Source: Archilochus colubris (lineage: Eukaryota > Chordata > Aves > Apodiformes > Trochilidae). Taken from it: a DNA stretch of 64,000 nt. The position numbers and the translations under genes were made by a program. Positions 11,291 to 25,332 of this stretch are shown piece after piece; the first letter of the stretch is position 1, and each line of letters begins with the position of its first letter. The stretch spans positions 33,674,017 through 33,738,016 of the forward strand of contig CM041087.1 of the NCBI GenBank assembly GCA_023079485.1, written 5' to 3'. Below the pieces are notes generated by a model, which was not told where the DNA came from, searched no databases, and was given only the letters and a program-made list of their open reading frames with translations.

Positions 11291-14200
11291 CACTTTCTTC
11301 CAACTTCTTGTACCAGTTTCCTTTCTATTATTGGCTACAGAAATGCTTTCAAACTCCTCATCACAGTGCTCTCCCTCCCCTCTGATCCAAAGCCTCCATC
11401 TCTCTTGTTTGGCATCCTAATGCTAAGCATTGCTTAGCTCTTTCCCTCCTCTCTTAGCTCCATGCTGAAGCTGTGTCTTTTCACTGGTGCTGCCTGGACT
11501 TGGCTTTTCTGCCTTTCCTCAGATGTTGAGGAGGTTTTGCACCCCACCTCTTCCCTCCCTTGAGGAACATGAATGGGATCAAGTTTTTTTCAAGGACAGA
11601 ACCTGGGAAAGATACCAACCAAATGAAGCAATGGAAGGTTCAGTTTTCCTTCTTCATGCTATGCCCTCAGAAGAGCAGGTTCCCCCAGCAGCGGAGAGCT
11701 TCTGCTGGGGGTGTGATGGGAGGCACCCATGCTGCCTCCTGTCTGACTTCACCAGTTTACCATGATCTTTGCATCCAGAAGAGTCTTACAGTGTTTCAAA
11801 GATCTCCTAATGTCTTGAGAGCCCCCCAGTGTGCTGACTGCTCCCCTGTGGTGATGCCTGTAGCTCCCTGACACCTCCGTGCCCCCAGCCATTCCATCAG
11901 CCGTGGTGCAAGGCTCCCCACAGGCCTTGCAGGGATGCTGCCAGCCCAAGGAATGTGACAAGGGTACACAGGGCTCTGGGTTTCATGGGAATACTTTGAA
12001 CATGGCTGGTGTTTGGTCTTAAGCTTTGAAAAATGCACATGATATGAAACTTCACACACAGAAAATGTATTAACTACAGGAGGAACCATTTTGGTGTGAA
12101 TTATTTCACGTAATACTCACAGAATCACATGCCAAACTCTGCCTTTCCTAATTTGCTTAAAATTTTCCCCTGGAGAGGTTTTTATTTCTCCCTCGAAGGT
12201 TTCCTTACCGTAAGGTGAAATATTTCAGTCAGGTGTTTCTGAGGAGCTTTAACTTCTTGCAGCCTCAAGGTGCTTCAAGGCTTGGGATACCCACAGCACT
12301 CAGGAGATGCTCTTCTGAAGGTTTTGCTTCGTTATTGTTTGTCTTTTGTTGGTTCTAAGAAAAAAAGTGTGGTAAAAACTTAAATGAAGATACTAATCAC
12401 AGATTACTAACAAGCAAACAACATTGCCTTACACAATTACAGGTCATTGCAATTGGATGCCAAGGATGCCATATCTGTAGAAAGACATTGATGAAAGTAG
12501 GTAGAAAGCCCCTGATTTCTAATGTGGAATGGATATTACAAGTTTTGATCTTACTTACTGGTTGAGATTTTTTTAAATTTTTGCTGTTTGTTTTAAGCTG
12601 TCAGTAGCTGAACTGCACTAGTATGAGCATCACTGTTTGGGAATAAAAAGGGAATGACTGTTTCCAGTGGGCCTCAGCAGTGGAAACATCTGAGTGGAAT
12701 AAAGTAGTTCCTGTAAACGGACAAAATCCAAATGGTGTAGGCTGCTTTTTGCAGATTTTATTATATTCCCCATAAATGGCTTTGGCTAAAAGTAATCTTT
12801 CCCCCAGAGGGATAGGTGGGGAGCTGCCGACTGATGGCAAGCCTTGTTTTTATGTATTCTGTAGATACTCACATTCCTGGAACACTCCTGTCAGCCATGG
12901 CCAACATGGGAGTGATGTGGAGCAACACCAAAACGTTAGTCACCAAGGGTGTTGACTTAACATCTGTTGACTCAAGTTCTTTTAAGTTTCCTTGCTCTTT
13001 GTCTGTCCAGTTGCACAGGATCATGGCTTCTTTTCAGCAGAAGAGAAAAAAAAACAAATAAATTTGTGGAAATAAATTTGCTGAAATTCTCATAAATTTG
13101 CAATTCAGATAATATCTGCCTAAATTGCTTTGTTTTGATTGCATCAAGCTTTAGAAATAAAATTTGGAAGCATTTCCTTTCTTCCTGAATCCTGAACATA
13201 TGGTATTAGGGCTACTGTTAGAAGCTTTCTTATAAAACCTCACACAAAGATGCTGAGACATGATTGCAGGTTCTCATTCTTGGCTCAGAATCTAAGCAGA
13301 TCAGTCTACTAACCTGATGCTGCTGGGATTATATGATATTTAAATTAGTGTGAGGAAGTGTGTTCTTCCTATCAGCTCTTGTATAGGAGGTGCCATCAGA
13401 CAAATTGCCTTTCAAAGTCCTTCGTCCTGGTTTCAGAGGACCAGAACAGAAAAAACCTACATGGAAAACCATCAGCACCTGCCAGGCTCTTGATGTGGCA
13501 GTGATGATGAGGAGCAGCTGAGCCTGTGGGAGGAGAGGGTGGCTCAGGTGACCCAAATGGACCAATCACAGTATTCTTTCCCATGGTGCTTAGGATAAAA
13601 TGCCTCTGAAGACACCTTTCTATTGGGGTTTTTTTAGTTGGTGTGATAATTGGGTTAAGGTCTCCTTATGGTGCTGGTCTCAGTAGAGAACATCATTCAC
13701 CAAGCTAGCTTTTCTCCTACCTTCCCAATCAGGACCAGTTTGGTTCTTCCAAGTCTGTTGAGACCATGGAGTTGGGCACCCCCATCTGCTGCCTGGTCCA
13801 GTGTGGGAGTTTTCTGGTTGGGAAATAATTACCAGTGGAAGAGGGTAAGTTCTATATTTGTATATACATTTGCTGTTCCATATTTACATATTAGTATATA
13901 CATCTGCTATTCACTATTTCTATCTTATTAAATCTACCTAGGTTTTTTCTTCCAACCTTAAACTTTTTCTACCTAATTCCCATCTCCTGCTAGGAAGGGA
14001 ATAACAGAGAGTGTTTCTCACTGCCTGGTTACTGTCTAAAGCAGTGACATCCTTTCATACACCTTTTAAGCCCAGGGACAATGTTTTGTTTTGGGTTTTT
14101 TGTGCTTGTCTGCCAAAATCATGAAATAAAAAAATAGCTACTTTTTTAGCATAAATTAGATAGAGCTTTTTAAAGAAGAGTGTTTGCCTTTTGCCTCACT

Positions 14201-16794
14201 AGAACTTCTCTAGATTGTTGAGAAAAAAAAATAGTTTATAGGCTTGTAATTGGAGAAAGATGACAGCTTTCTGAAAGTGTGATTCAGAGCAGATAATCTG
14301 GACTCCTGCTCTGAATCATGTTCTGTGGCAGTCTTCATTGAGCTCATCTATCTTCATCAAGTATAGGCCCTCCCAGCTGAGGTAGCTCTTTTAGATGTGT
14401 GAAGTTAATCAATGGGAATGCTCCAATTATTTTCTGAGTAAATCATCTCTTTCTCAAAGAAAATTTTCAAGAAGTTCTGCAAGCTGGAATGGATTTTTGG
14501 CAAGCTTTTATTTTGCTTAGTGAAGGTGGAAACAGGAGTTTAACTCTAGCTCATGCTGCCTTCCTCAGATCCTGCAGCACTGAAGCCAGATCCCAAGGCA
14601 TCTTAGTCCTTGTGTCTCCTGCTCAGATTGAGTGACAAATCACAACTTTCACAGTAAATGTGTTTTGTTAACAGTGCAACATCCCAATAAGTTAACAAGG
14701 TTGGCAAGAAGATTTGTTTATCTGTTTCATTTAGTCCTGCTTTGGTCATATCTGTAGGGTGTGCCTGCAAGTCTCAGACATGAGACATACGTGGCCCTGG
14801 TGTAAGAGAGAAGTGAAGACCATCCTGCTTAGGGCTCTTTTTTGAAGAACAGGATCACACACTAACTGAAACTTTGTAAATCGAAAGGTAGTAAAATTAA
14901 CTGCATCACTTTGTTCAAAAGGCTTAACTTAGAGACTGAGAAAACAAAAAAGTTAAAGCTTTTATTTCATTCTCTTCAAGGTTTTTGACAACTTCAGAAG
15001 GCTGCTTTTCACCCTTGCCAATTTTTTATTGTGTATCTTTTTGCTATAAATTGTGTAATTTCCCTCAAAACTAGTAAAAACCCATCAACTTCCTATGTCC
15101 TCAGATGTTAAAAGGCTGGAGCCCCCATTCTTTCTGCCTTCTTGTGACATGTCTTTTCTTGTGACTTACCAGTCTTCAGCGATGAAAAGTAGGCGATCTA
15201 CCTACCCTACAGCATCTTTATACTGCTGTGACTCCTTCAAGATGATAAGCAGACTTTTGATACTGTAAGGACATGGTAGGCAGAAACTGGCTTTTGGAGA
15301 AGTTCATGTTACTGTGAATTCTTAGCAGCCTATTTATGGCTGAAGGGCACATGGAATTAAAATGCACAAAATATCACCACTCTTCTTCGGAAAGGCTAAG
15401 CCCTCAAAGCCTCAGAAGTAAGTCTGTTTACCTGTGATCCACTTAGTTATTTTTCATGTCTCACATTGAAGATGTGTTGAAAGACAATGTGTGGCTGAGC
15501 TTTTTCACCCAAAAAGCTTTTTCATTTGGAGGCTTAAACAATTAGAGCTCTGATTCATTCACTCAACCATGACATCAGGCCCATGCTATGTTGTGTAGTT
15601 AATCTGGAAGTTTAAGCACAAAATTCTGATAGAGGCAGAAACAATCACCTTTTGGTTGTGAGGGTAAGGAAAGAGTGCATCCTTTCTTGACTGTTTTATG
15701 GCATCTGGTTTTCAGGGCTCAGAGTGCTGTCTGAGAGGTGCAAGTGGTCATTGGCCACAGGCTGACAGCCACTTAGAAAAGGGGTTATCACTTAGGGAGA
15801 AAGGAATCTGTGAATAAGTAAATGAGCTAGAGGTCTGTGTTACTTTGGACCAGATGCTCATCTAGGTCAGCTTTCTTTCCTCTGTTCATGGTGATGATTG
15901 ATGTTTATGAAAGGATGCCAGTATGCTACACTTTCCAAATTCCACAAATCAGTAGCTTGAGACTGCTTTTCCCTGAGTTTGAATTACTGCCTTTAACATC
16001 CTCATCAGCAGCTGAGAAATACAATCCATTTATATAAATGGAAATGGTTGTGTATGGTGTGACCAGAGACAGTGGAAATGCAGCAGAGGCCCTGCCTAAC
16101 AGAGAGATGGTGACTGTAATGTCATGAGCTTGTTTTCCTTTCACACACCTGAGCTTCATGGGTTCAGAAAGGGCAGATCAGCTGTTTCTCTATCAAAAAA
16201 GCAGGGAAATAATGAAGCACAGATTATTTAGAATGGAAAAGCAGGATGGTTCTTGCATGCACTTCAAAGTGTTTAACAAAAGCTGTAGTTTCATGTCAAC
16301 TATTTGCTTGCTGAAAAGATAAAAAATAAATTACTAATTGTTCTATTACAATGCATTGTTAATATGCTATATATGTTTTCCTTCTGTATATTTCACGATC
16401 CCCAAGGCACTAAAAGGTTGGACAGTCTTTTCATTTAGTATATCCTGCTTTCATCAGTTTCAGATAACTTAAAATTCTAGAAGTTTTTTGAAGTTGATTC
16501 TATTTTTACTATTGATAATAAGAAATACTAAAGAGAAACTTAAAAGTGTAGTCACCTCTAAACAGAGGTGAGTTGTTAACACCTCCAGTAAAAGAGACAA
16601 AACTATGGCCTAAACCCCCACAGAAATCTGAAGAATTTTTTCAGTCACTTTGTCACTTTTACATTTCCATACTTTAGCAGTGTGGCATGTTAGTGCCAAA
16701 GTAATATAACTATTTTTTCTACTTATAAAAATAAGGCTTTATTCCATCAGATTGTGAAACTAAACTGAACAGCTAAATTAGAGAAATTGGTGAT
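11291..16794. other. intergenic, no gene seen
   Basis: About 5.5 kb without a supportable gene. A more GC-rich patch spans roughly 11430-11990, with several short overlapping open frames on both strands but no domain or splice structure. A perfect 12-bp inverted repeat lies at 14281-14317. The rest is ordinary AT-rich sequence. Confidence 0.65.
14281..14317. repeat. 12-bp perfect inverted repeat (hairpin)
   Basis: Arms gattcagagcag (14281-14292) and ctgctctgaatc (14306-14317) are perfect reverse complements separated by 13 bases. The stem is too short for a typical pre-miRNA and no family is recognised. Confidence 0.85.
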
Positions 16795-17819
16795 GTGTGG
16801 CTGGGTGAGCAGGCAGTGAGGTGAATGGAAAACTCTGTTGAGGCCCATAGAGTAGTGGGTGGAGAGCAGGAGTTATCAATGTACCCACACGGTTAAGAGT
16901 TGGCTCAAACCTGTTCCACGTTGCCATTACTGCTGTTGATGTTGGGGCACAGTGAGTACCCCCTCAGCAAGTTTGCAGTTGGCAAACCCAGGAGGTGTGG
17001 CTGATAGCCCAGGGTGTTGTGTGCCATCCAGTAGGATCCCTGAGAGTCTGGGGCAATGGGCTGACAGGAACCTCTTCAAGTTCAACAAAGTAACTGGGGT
17101 GACTGGGAGAGAGCAAACCCCTGGGGGGAACAGAGCTAGAAAATAACTTTGAAGAAAAGGATCTAGGGGTAGTGTAATGGTGAATACTAAGTTGAACATG
17201 AGCTAGCAGTGTGCACCTCTGGCAAAAAAGGCCAAGGGTGCCCCAGGCTGCATTAGGAGGAATGTTGCCAACAGGTGGAGAGGGGTGAGCCTTACTCTGT
17301 ACTCAGCACTGGGGAGGTCATGCTCAGAGTTTCTTTCCAGCTCTGGGCTCCCCAGGACAACAGGAACATGGATGTGCTGGAGAGACTGCAGCAAAAGGCC
17401 ACTAAGTTGTTTACAGGACTGGACAATCTCTTATGAGGAAAGGCTGAGAGCTGGCACTGTTCAGAGTGGAGAAGAGAAGGCGCTGGTGTGATCTGGTCAA
17501 TGTCTACAAACACCTGCAAGGGAAGTGCAAAGAGGATGGGCCCAAGCTCTTTCCAGTGGTGCCCAGTTGACAGGACCAGAGACAATGGGCACCCAATGAA
17601 AACCAGGCAGTTCCTTCTGAAACATTTACTTACTCTGAGTGTTATTGAGCACTGGAATAGTTTTTCCAGAGTGATTATGAAGCCTTCATTCTCGCAGATA
17701 TTAAAAAGTTGTCTGGATGTAGTCTGAGGGCGACTGGCTCTAAGTGTCCCCTGCTTGAGCAGGGAGGTTGGACCAGATCATTTCCAGACCTCCCTTTTAA
17801 CCTCAGCCATTCTGTGATT
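16795..17819 (+). mobile_element. CR1 LINE fragment, about 1 kb, sense
   Basis: This is the longest sense-strand CR1 in the window. Sense CR1 landmarks appear in order: 'taccccctcagcaagtttgc', 'gccatccagtaggatccctg', 'gaacctcttcaagttcaaca', 'ctgtactcagcactggggag', 'ctggagagactgcagc', 'atgaggaaaggctgagagct', 'gcactggaatag', and the 3' end 'gaggttggaccagatcattt' followed by 'cattctgtgatta'. The first half corresponds to the C-terminal part of the reverse-transcriptase ORF. Stops and indels show that it is dead, and divergence is moderate to high. The 5' boundary is approximate. Confidence 0.9.
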
Positions 17820-20800
17820 AGCACACATACAATTTCCACTAACCTTGCATCTTAAAAATCAGATATTCAAATCAAGAACTAAGAATTAATAAGCAGAGTA
17901 AAGTATTTCCTTATGCCATAAAAGATATACTTAAGTGTCAAATTGCCTTATAATGTTTATGATCTGATAGATGACAAATTCTTTTACTTCAGTTTCTCCC
18001 AGAATAGGCTTCTAAGGCTTCATATCTGTTTTGTTAATCATTACTTTCAAGTTAAAATCTGAAGATAAGGTTGTGAAATAACTGTATGTTATGTGATAGA
18101 AAAAGGCCTATATCTAGGCTAATATCCTGTGTAAAATCACACCTTTGTTTTTCAAGATCAAGTTTCTTGTAAAAGAGAGAACCTCTGAACTGTCACCAAA
18201 TATCTTGCCTAATAATTCTTCTACATTTCAGTTTTCCTTTACATAGCACATAAGAACATAGCCATTTTCCTCTCCAACTTTGTAATGGTTTTTAGCCCTA
18301 ACAAAGGATACTTCATAAGTGCAAATAGAGGTCAGGGGCTGCTAGGTGTTGGGTTTAGGAAATAACATCAGAGCAATCCTACAACACCTTGTCCAATGGC
18401 AGTAATGTCAGGAATGATGCCACACAGGACAACACAACAAGCAGCCCCCAGATAGGCCAATATGTAAATACCCACAGGATGCAAGATAGAGGACTTGGGA
18501 GTTAACTGAGGAAAGGATCCACTTCTCTGAAGAAGTTAATCTGTTTGAGAGACTGTATAATGGCTGGTAACATTTTCCTGGAGAAGAAGACAAAAAATAA
18601 AAGAACAGAAAGGAATGAATATGTAGTTAAACTATCCAGATACATAGAAATATTTCTTGCCTCATGGTAATGTGAAGCAACAAATGGAATATTTGTTCAA
18701 GCAGTGCTGCAGTTCCCTATACCTATGCTCCAGGATGGCATTTAAATCAGTAAGGGCTGCATTCTTTCCAGTGTGAAAGTAGTGAACAAGATGTCTATAT
18801 AAATAACTTACTCTATAAAGTATCTGCATTACCATATCACTGCTGTGCTAACCACACTCAATCATGTCAAACCACTTTGTGTGGTGGGGTAAAATTGTTT
18901 CCTTAAATATGGTAGCTTAGTTTTCGACTATTTTAAGCAGCCTAAATGGATTTAAGAGTTTTGGCTGCCCTCGTAGTCTCCTTGAAGGTCTCTCTGAGTG
19001 AACGCTGCAATGAAAAATTTCTTCTCTGTGACCTGTGGGACAGTGTTAAGCAGTGAGGTCATGAAAGCTCTCTTATTTAAATGCAAGAGAAGAGGCCAGA
19101 CACAGATTTATTTGTCAAGTTTCAGGAAAATGGCTAGAGCAATCATTCCCAGTTGGCAGAAAGGGGACTCCCATTCCTCAGCTAGGATTATTTTGTCTCT
19201 TAAAATTTAAATTTCATCCCCTCTTATAGGAAAATGTAAGAAGATTAAAGTAAGGATTCTATAACCTAGTATTTAGCTGTATTCCCTTTTATATATTCTT
19301 TTCATACATGTCCTTCTGCTGCACAAGCAGTGAGTCTATATTGCCTGAGGCTACACATTTTCTCCCTGGCTTCAAGCTGTGCTAACGGGCCCCAGAAAGA
19401 AGAAACTCTGTCTTTTTGGATGTTTCAGATCAGTGTCAGAGTAGTTAAGCAATAGAATCACTAAGAGAGAGATGAGGAATTCATTCAAGCAAATAAAAAA
19501 ACTCAATCTCGACTAATGAAAAATGGATGAGCCAGAGGAACTCTTTGTGGACCCAAATTTAAGGTGAGCATCTAGAAACACTTGGGAGCCAGTGAGCTGA
19601 CGAGTTTGGCTTTATCAGTGTCTTTGAAAGGCCTTCACAAAGGCCACTAAAGCAGGAGCACTGCTATTTGGCTTTGCTAGGGTGTGCCCTCAGGGGTCAA
19701 GAGGATCTTGGCAGCAGATATGCGACAGATCTGCCCTGGGCACCATGTGCTGTCTGGTGTGATGGGTTTTTGTATGTGTGGTGAGGTGTGGCTTCTCTCA
19801 GGCTGTAGAAAAATGCAGCTCCCATAGTTAATAATTTATTATGAAGTCATTAAAGAATTAGTTGTTGTCAGAACATTTCCCTGTGTTTTTCTTGCTTTCC
19901 TTGTATGTTTTCCCATCTTTGCCATTCTGTTATCAGAAAGAGTACATCATTTGTGTGAGCTGCAGTTACCAGTGCTATGTCTCTGATGCAATGGTGGCTC
20001 AAGGTAGTTAATTTCATTTTGCATCTGGTGCTAGTGACCAGTGAATCCAGCATCTGTAAGAACTCGGCTGATGGATATTAATTTGACCACTGGCAATTTG
20101 TTCAGCTGCCAAAGCTTGATTGTGTTCAAAGGCAGTGGTCAGGATGTCAGTGGACATAAAGCTTTGACAGGCTCTAAGCAGACAGCTTTTGTCTTTTGTG
20201 AGCAGATTTACTTTGGAGAGAGTAAGCTGTAGTTCTTGGATGCCTGGCCAATGTATTGTTTCTTTGGCTTGAATATCTGTATGCTGGGTATTTGAACTCC
20301 AGCAAGTTAGAAACGAACACCCTTTGTAGCAGATTCAAGCTGAATGTGGAATGTGTATTTAATATGTTAAAAGGAGACGTGCGTTGTGCTTAAATTCAAT
20401 GAGGCAAATACTCCAGCCATTCCCATTTTGTGTTGTGTTTTTTACCTACTATCTGCAAAGCAAAGAGGAAAATATTGCAAGATGGAGCAGGGATTTGGAG
20501 AGGCTCTCTGCTGTTTTCTGAAAAGCCACTCAGGAGTGTAATGATGTGTTGCTTGTGGTTGCACATGGCAGAAGATGACTTCAAGAGACAGAGCATTTGC
20601 AGAAAAGGTACAATACCTATAAAAACATAGACTCAGGCCTGTAATATAGGCTTACTCTGGCTTGACCAAAAGGCAAACATTTAACTTCAAACATAAAAAT
20701 ATTTGAACATACTCTGTTTCCTAGTTCTTTTAGCATTTTGTCTTCTCTATTTTCTTACTATTTAATGCAGCAAATCCTAAAACTGTGCAGCTGGAGTGAG

Positions 20801-22464
20801 CTCCTGCAGTTGCCATTTATGTGTCATGAGTACTCTGAGACTCAAGTCTAGCAAGCAGAAAATTACTTTTTGAAAAAAATAAAAAGATTGGGTACATCTC
20901 TTAGCTATCTTTTCCCACTATGCAGTCCAGAGTATCTTTATTTTAAAAACTTACTCCTCTGTTTGCTAAGTTCATAAGTGTCCTGCTATCCTGTTGAGCT
21001 TGATTTAATTTTTACTGTGGGCATGTAGTATTTTCAGTAATCAGAAGCATTGTATTTAATTTTGTACTTTTAAAAACATTTATTGTAATTGGAGCTTGAG
21101 AAAAGCAGACTGAGCTTTCCATGAGTGAAATAAATTGCTTTATGTGAGAAGAACAGGAAAATGATGTGAAGCATTTGTACTGCAAGACATCTTTAAAATG
21201 CTTTTTTAATATTGTGGAATATTCAGGCTTTTACCTGAAATTGGCCCAAAGATAGAAAACGTTTTGACTCTTTATTGTTGTGGTTTGGTTTTTCTGGTTT
21301 TGTTTGTTTGGGTTATTTTTCCCCTGTTACTTTTATCCTTCTAGGAGATACTAAAAGAGAATTAAGATTATTTCCACACACGTTGGCAGTCAGTTGAATT
21401 GTTTCAGCCATATGAATATAGCTTCTTTTATCCAATGGCAAACACAAATAGATCCTTTGTACTACTGGGTAGGAACCACTGAGGGAAGGGATGTGTGTTG
21501 TGCAGCACTGCGTGACCCATGCACCTCATTCCTCTGGTCCATGACACCACTGAATCAAACAGAAATTTCACCACTAAATTAAACAGAAATTTCATTGCTG
21601 TTCCTCTGCACTCCTCCAGTCTGGGAGAGCTGGGCCAGTGACCTATCTCCATTTGTAATTTGGTTGCTGTCTCTTTATATCGGCATTTTCCCTTAATGTG
21701 CAGATCTCTGGATGGTCTTCTCATCTTCTGTTTTTAAGCAGACAAAGTCCCATCAAACCATCTGTCATCTCCTCAGTTTCAGCTCCTATGGATATGTCTG
21801 CAGAGTGAATAGAGCAGGAGTACCCGTGTGAAGTGGGAGTGCATGTAAATACCTAAACATAGAGATTGTGGACATCAGATCCCACAGCTTGTCATGCTAA
21901 ACCTCTATAACTCCTTCACAAATGTATGTGCATAAAAGATGGAAAAATACCAGTATACATTTTTGTTACAAAGAGATCTTTTTAACAGTAATCTTTTCAT
22001 ACCATTGTGGAATAGAAAGACTTGTCCAAGTTGATACTGACTTCTCTTTAATGTATTCTCTGCCAATGTTGCATTTAGATTATTGAGCTCAAGTGATTTT
22101 AAAATTAAATTTTCTCTGATGATAGAAACATATGTTAAACTAAAATATGTGCATATTTTGTAACTTGTGATTGTCCTGACACAACTTCAATGAAATGACA
22201 GATAAACAGATTGTATAGTAATGAATTTCTCTTTCAGTTTACATTGGAAAGCTTCTCCTCTCTTTTCCAGACTAGAATACTAAGGATTTCATGCATTAAA
22301 AGAAAACAGAAATTGAGACAGCAGTTCTGAACTACAGACTCTGTGATATTATAGGCAAATACTGTGCTTCCAGAGCAGGGTTAACATAACATCTCCTCCT
22401 CCCTCCCTTCCTTCAAGCTGCTAACCTATCAGACTAGAAATCAACATTTTATTCCTAGCACTGC
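17820..22464. other. intergenic, no feature seen
   Basis: About 4.6 kb of AT-rich sequence with only short open frames, none recognisable. No RNA gene or repeat family was identified here. Confidence 0.6.
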
Positions 22465-22595
22465 TGCTGATGCCTGATACAATGCTGAGCAAGTCACTCT
22501 CCCTTTCTCTAATTTACTCTATTGGATGTAGGTGATAGTACCTTCTTTTTACAAGGTACTTTGAATTCTGAATAAGGTACGCAAAATGTAATTTT
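22465..22595 (+). mobile_element. MIR-like SINE remnant
   Basis: The order 'gctgagcaagtcactctccc', then 'tttactctattgga', then 'gtgatagtacctt', then 'aaggtactttgaattctgaa' follows the core and 3' half of amniote MIR elements. These read: ...gggcaagtcacttaacc, ...ctgtaaaatgg, ...ataatagtacct, ...aagcgctttgaga. Divergence is high, as expected for a repeat that predates the bird-mammal split. I judged it by eye only. Confidence 0.5.
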
Positions 22596-25332
22596 AAATA
22601 CTCCGTTTATTATAAGGAGGCTTGGAATGATACCATGTAGATGAAACCAAGCATATACAAAATGAGAAAGAAATGAAATTGCAGAAGTTACGGGCATGCG
22701 ATTGCATTGCCACATGAAGGGAGGGCTGTGATTTACCCAGGTAATTAGTCCACAGAATTGTGGGATGATGCATAAAGCATTCATAATGTTGAATTTTCTA
22801 CTTTCTCATAATAGCCCAAGCATGCATAAAACCAGAAATTTAATACTTTTTAGTCTTGATTGGGGTTATTTTTAACACATCTTGATTAGTGCAACTTCTT
22901 TCCCAAATCAGCAGGACTAGTGTGACATTTCAAGATTACAAGGATTTACAAGATTACCATGTATTCTTGTGTGTAATGTACATTGTGCATTCAGTATTTT
23001 TAGTAATTTTCTCTGCTGTCATTCCTATCATGTTGGTAGTTTAATGAAAACAAAAGCATGTAAATATTAACAAAAGGAGTGGTAAAGAATAAAAATGACA
23101 TGGAAAGTACAGTCTCAAATATAGAAGCTTTTAGCGCAGTATATTTTACACTTAGACTCAGTGACAACAGGAAAGCTGCTCTGTACCTGTAGTCTAAATA
23201 CCACGGATTTTATAGCTCATACAGCACCTGATTTCTCCTCTCCTTTGAAGCTAGGATTTCCCATATAAATCTATAAATCCAGCAAGTATTAACTCAGATG
23301 CTTTGAAGATTGCTTTATTTCTGTGCAGAATCAAATTTGCTGTTATCATAGTGAATAGAGAGCGTGTCAGGTAGAACAAAGACAGGAGGCTACATCAGCT
23401 CTCCTACTGTTTATGCCATTTCATCTGCTTCTCCAGATGTATAAGGACTGTTTATACCTTCATTCCTCATTCTAATTGCAAAATCTCATTTTCCAAAATG
23501 AGACCAAAACCTAGGTTTCTAACAGACATAGCTTTGGAAAAAAAAACACCTCAAAACCCACAGCTGAAAAGTAACTTGGTGTTCTTCCACAGACAGAATC
23601 AGAGAGGTGGCCCATTAAATTATGAAAGGAAACAAAACAAACAAAAAACCCCCAGACCATTGTTCAATGTTTTAAAATGCAACTGTACTTTTGCAATAAT
23701 AAATCATTCTGTAATACAGCAGTAATTTAGTTTTTGTTAATTAATAATTTTATTCGTTAAAATCAATATCTTTGCAAGAATGTTATGCTGTGTAGCAATA
23801 TTCTGACTTATTAAAAAGTAAAGTTGGGTGTGCAGTATTGAGAGACAAGTTATGAAGCCTTAAACCCAAGATTTTATAATGGAAGTGTTGACAGACACTT
23901 AATTCTTCTGGCATAATAAATTCCCCCATAGTATTAATTATAGGGATTTCCAATCCTTTTATAGGCTACAGACTGTCTGGAAAGAGACTATCACAAACTC
24001 CTTGCAGAGGAAACTTCTTAAAGGTGGTTTATATTTTCAGATGGGTGCTTTTTCTTTTTTTTTTTTTCTTGGGAGATGTTTCCCCCTCCACTCCCTTTCC
24101 ATGTTTTGCCTGGAACTCCTTGTCAAACAGACACATGCACACACGCACACATCTTATATATATATATATATATGTAACAATATTTCTGGGTTATTTCACA
24201 AAATTATAAGAAAAGTAGAAATTTCAAGAATATTCAAGTGAGTCTGGTAAGTTAATATGGTACCAGTCACGTATTTTTTTCTCTTGTTTAAATGATGTGG
24301 ATAACATCTGCACTGGGAGGCTCATGAACGATAAATTCCAAAGGCTGAACTGAACCAGACTGCTTTCAAAAGTTTTTTAAGGCCACATCCACAAATGGGT
24401 CCTCATAGTCACCTGATATTAACCATCCATTTCATGGTGGAGAATGGTGGAAAAAGGCCTCTTAGATCTGATGCAGCACCTTGCTGGCCCATATGATGTC
24501 AGTGCAATCACTAGCTGGGGTCTCAAGAGTGGAACTGCATTAATGTGATACTGTATCTGAGCTTTTATGGCCAGAAGTAGTGCTTATTAGCTAGGAACAG
24601 GGTGGCTACGTGCCCATATTATTTTAAAATTCTTTCGGCCCCATGGCAGGTCATTCAAGCAAATCATAAAAGCCTTGATACTGTGTCTTTCCAAGCATGA
24701 ATGGTTTCAGCTTCCTTATCTACCTGCTTCTCTGCTGCTTGAAATTCCCAGGCTAATGGCAAGAACAGGGTACAGTTGCACTCTGCTATTTCAGCTGAAT
24801 CTATATTCCCAGTCCATTAAAGAAAAACTCGTGGGCTACAGGGTAAAGCAAGAGCTACCCTGGTGACATTTGTCAGGGCTGACGCCAGTCCTGGATTTGG
24901 ACCTTTGCTTTTAGCCCTTTCTGAAATCACTTCTGCCAGGCTGAGCCTCCTGAAGAGCAGAGGAACCAGAGCTCCGCTCTGCCCCTCTGGCCTGTGCTGG
25001 GGAAGCACCTGAGCCTCTGACACTTTCCCTGTTGCTTTTGTGTGGGTTGCTCTCTTGTAACCAAGAACTGAAATTCTGCATAGCCCGTGCATTTAGGAAC
25101 CCAAACTCAGTGTGTCAAAGACTGTGAGAAGACACCACAGCTTATGGGAGATGAAGGCTGAGCACATTTACAGAGTGCTTCACAAGAGGTAACGACTGCC
25201 AGCTTTCAGCTGCTTAGCTCAGAAATGAGATGGAGCAGCTCTGATCATATTGCAGCTGGACCTCACCTGATACATCTATATCATGCTGTAAAGATTTGTC
25301 ATGTAAATCTCTAGAGGCTTTAAAATCTTAGA
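22596..25332. other. intergenic with AC/AT microsatellite
   Basis: There is no gene. A compound simple repeat lies at 24129-24173. The remainder is AT-rich and featureless to the eye, including a homeobox-core-rich patch near 23725-23765 (tttgttaattaataatttta). Confidence 0.6.
24129..24173. repeat. compound (AC)n / (TA)n microsatellite
   Basis: An imperfect CA-type run (cagacacatgcacacacgca...) is followed by about ten uninterrupted TA units at 24155-24173. A T-rich stretch lies just upstream at 24053-24069. Confidence 0.9.

Noticed and set aside
11430..11990. GC-richer patch with overlapping ORFs as a gene or CpG island
   Set aside because: CpG is scarce by eye, frames are short, and there is no splice structure or recognisable peptide.
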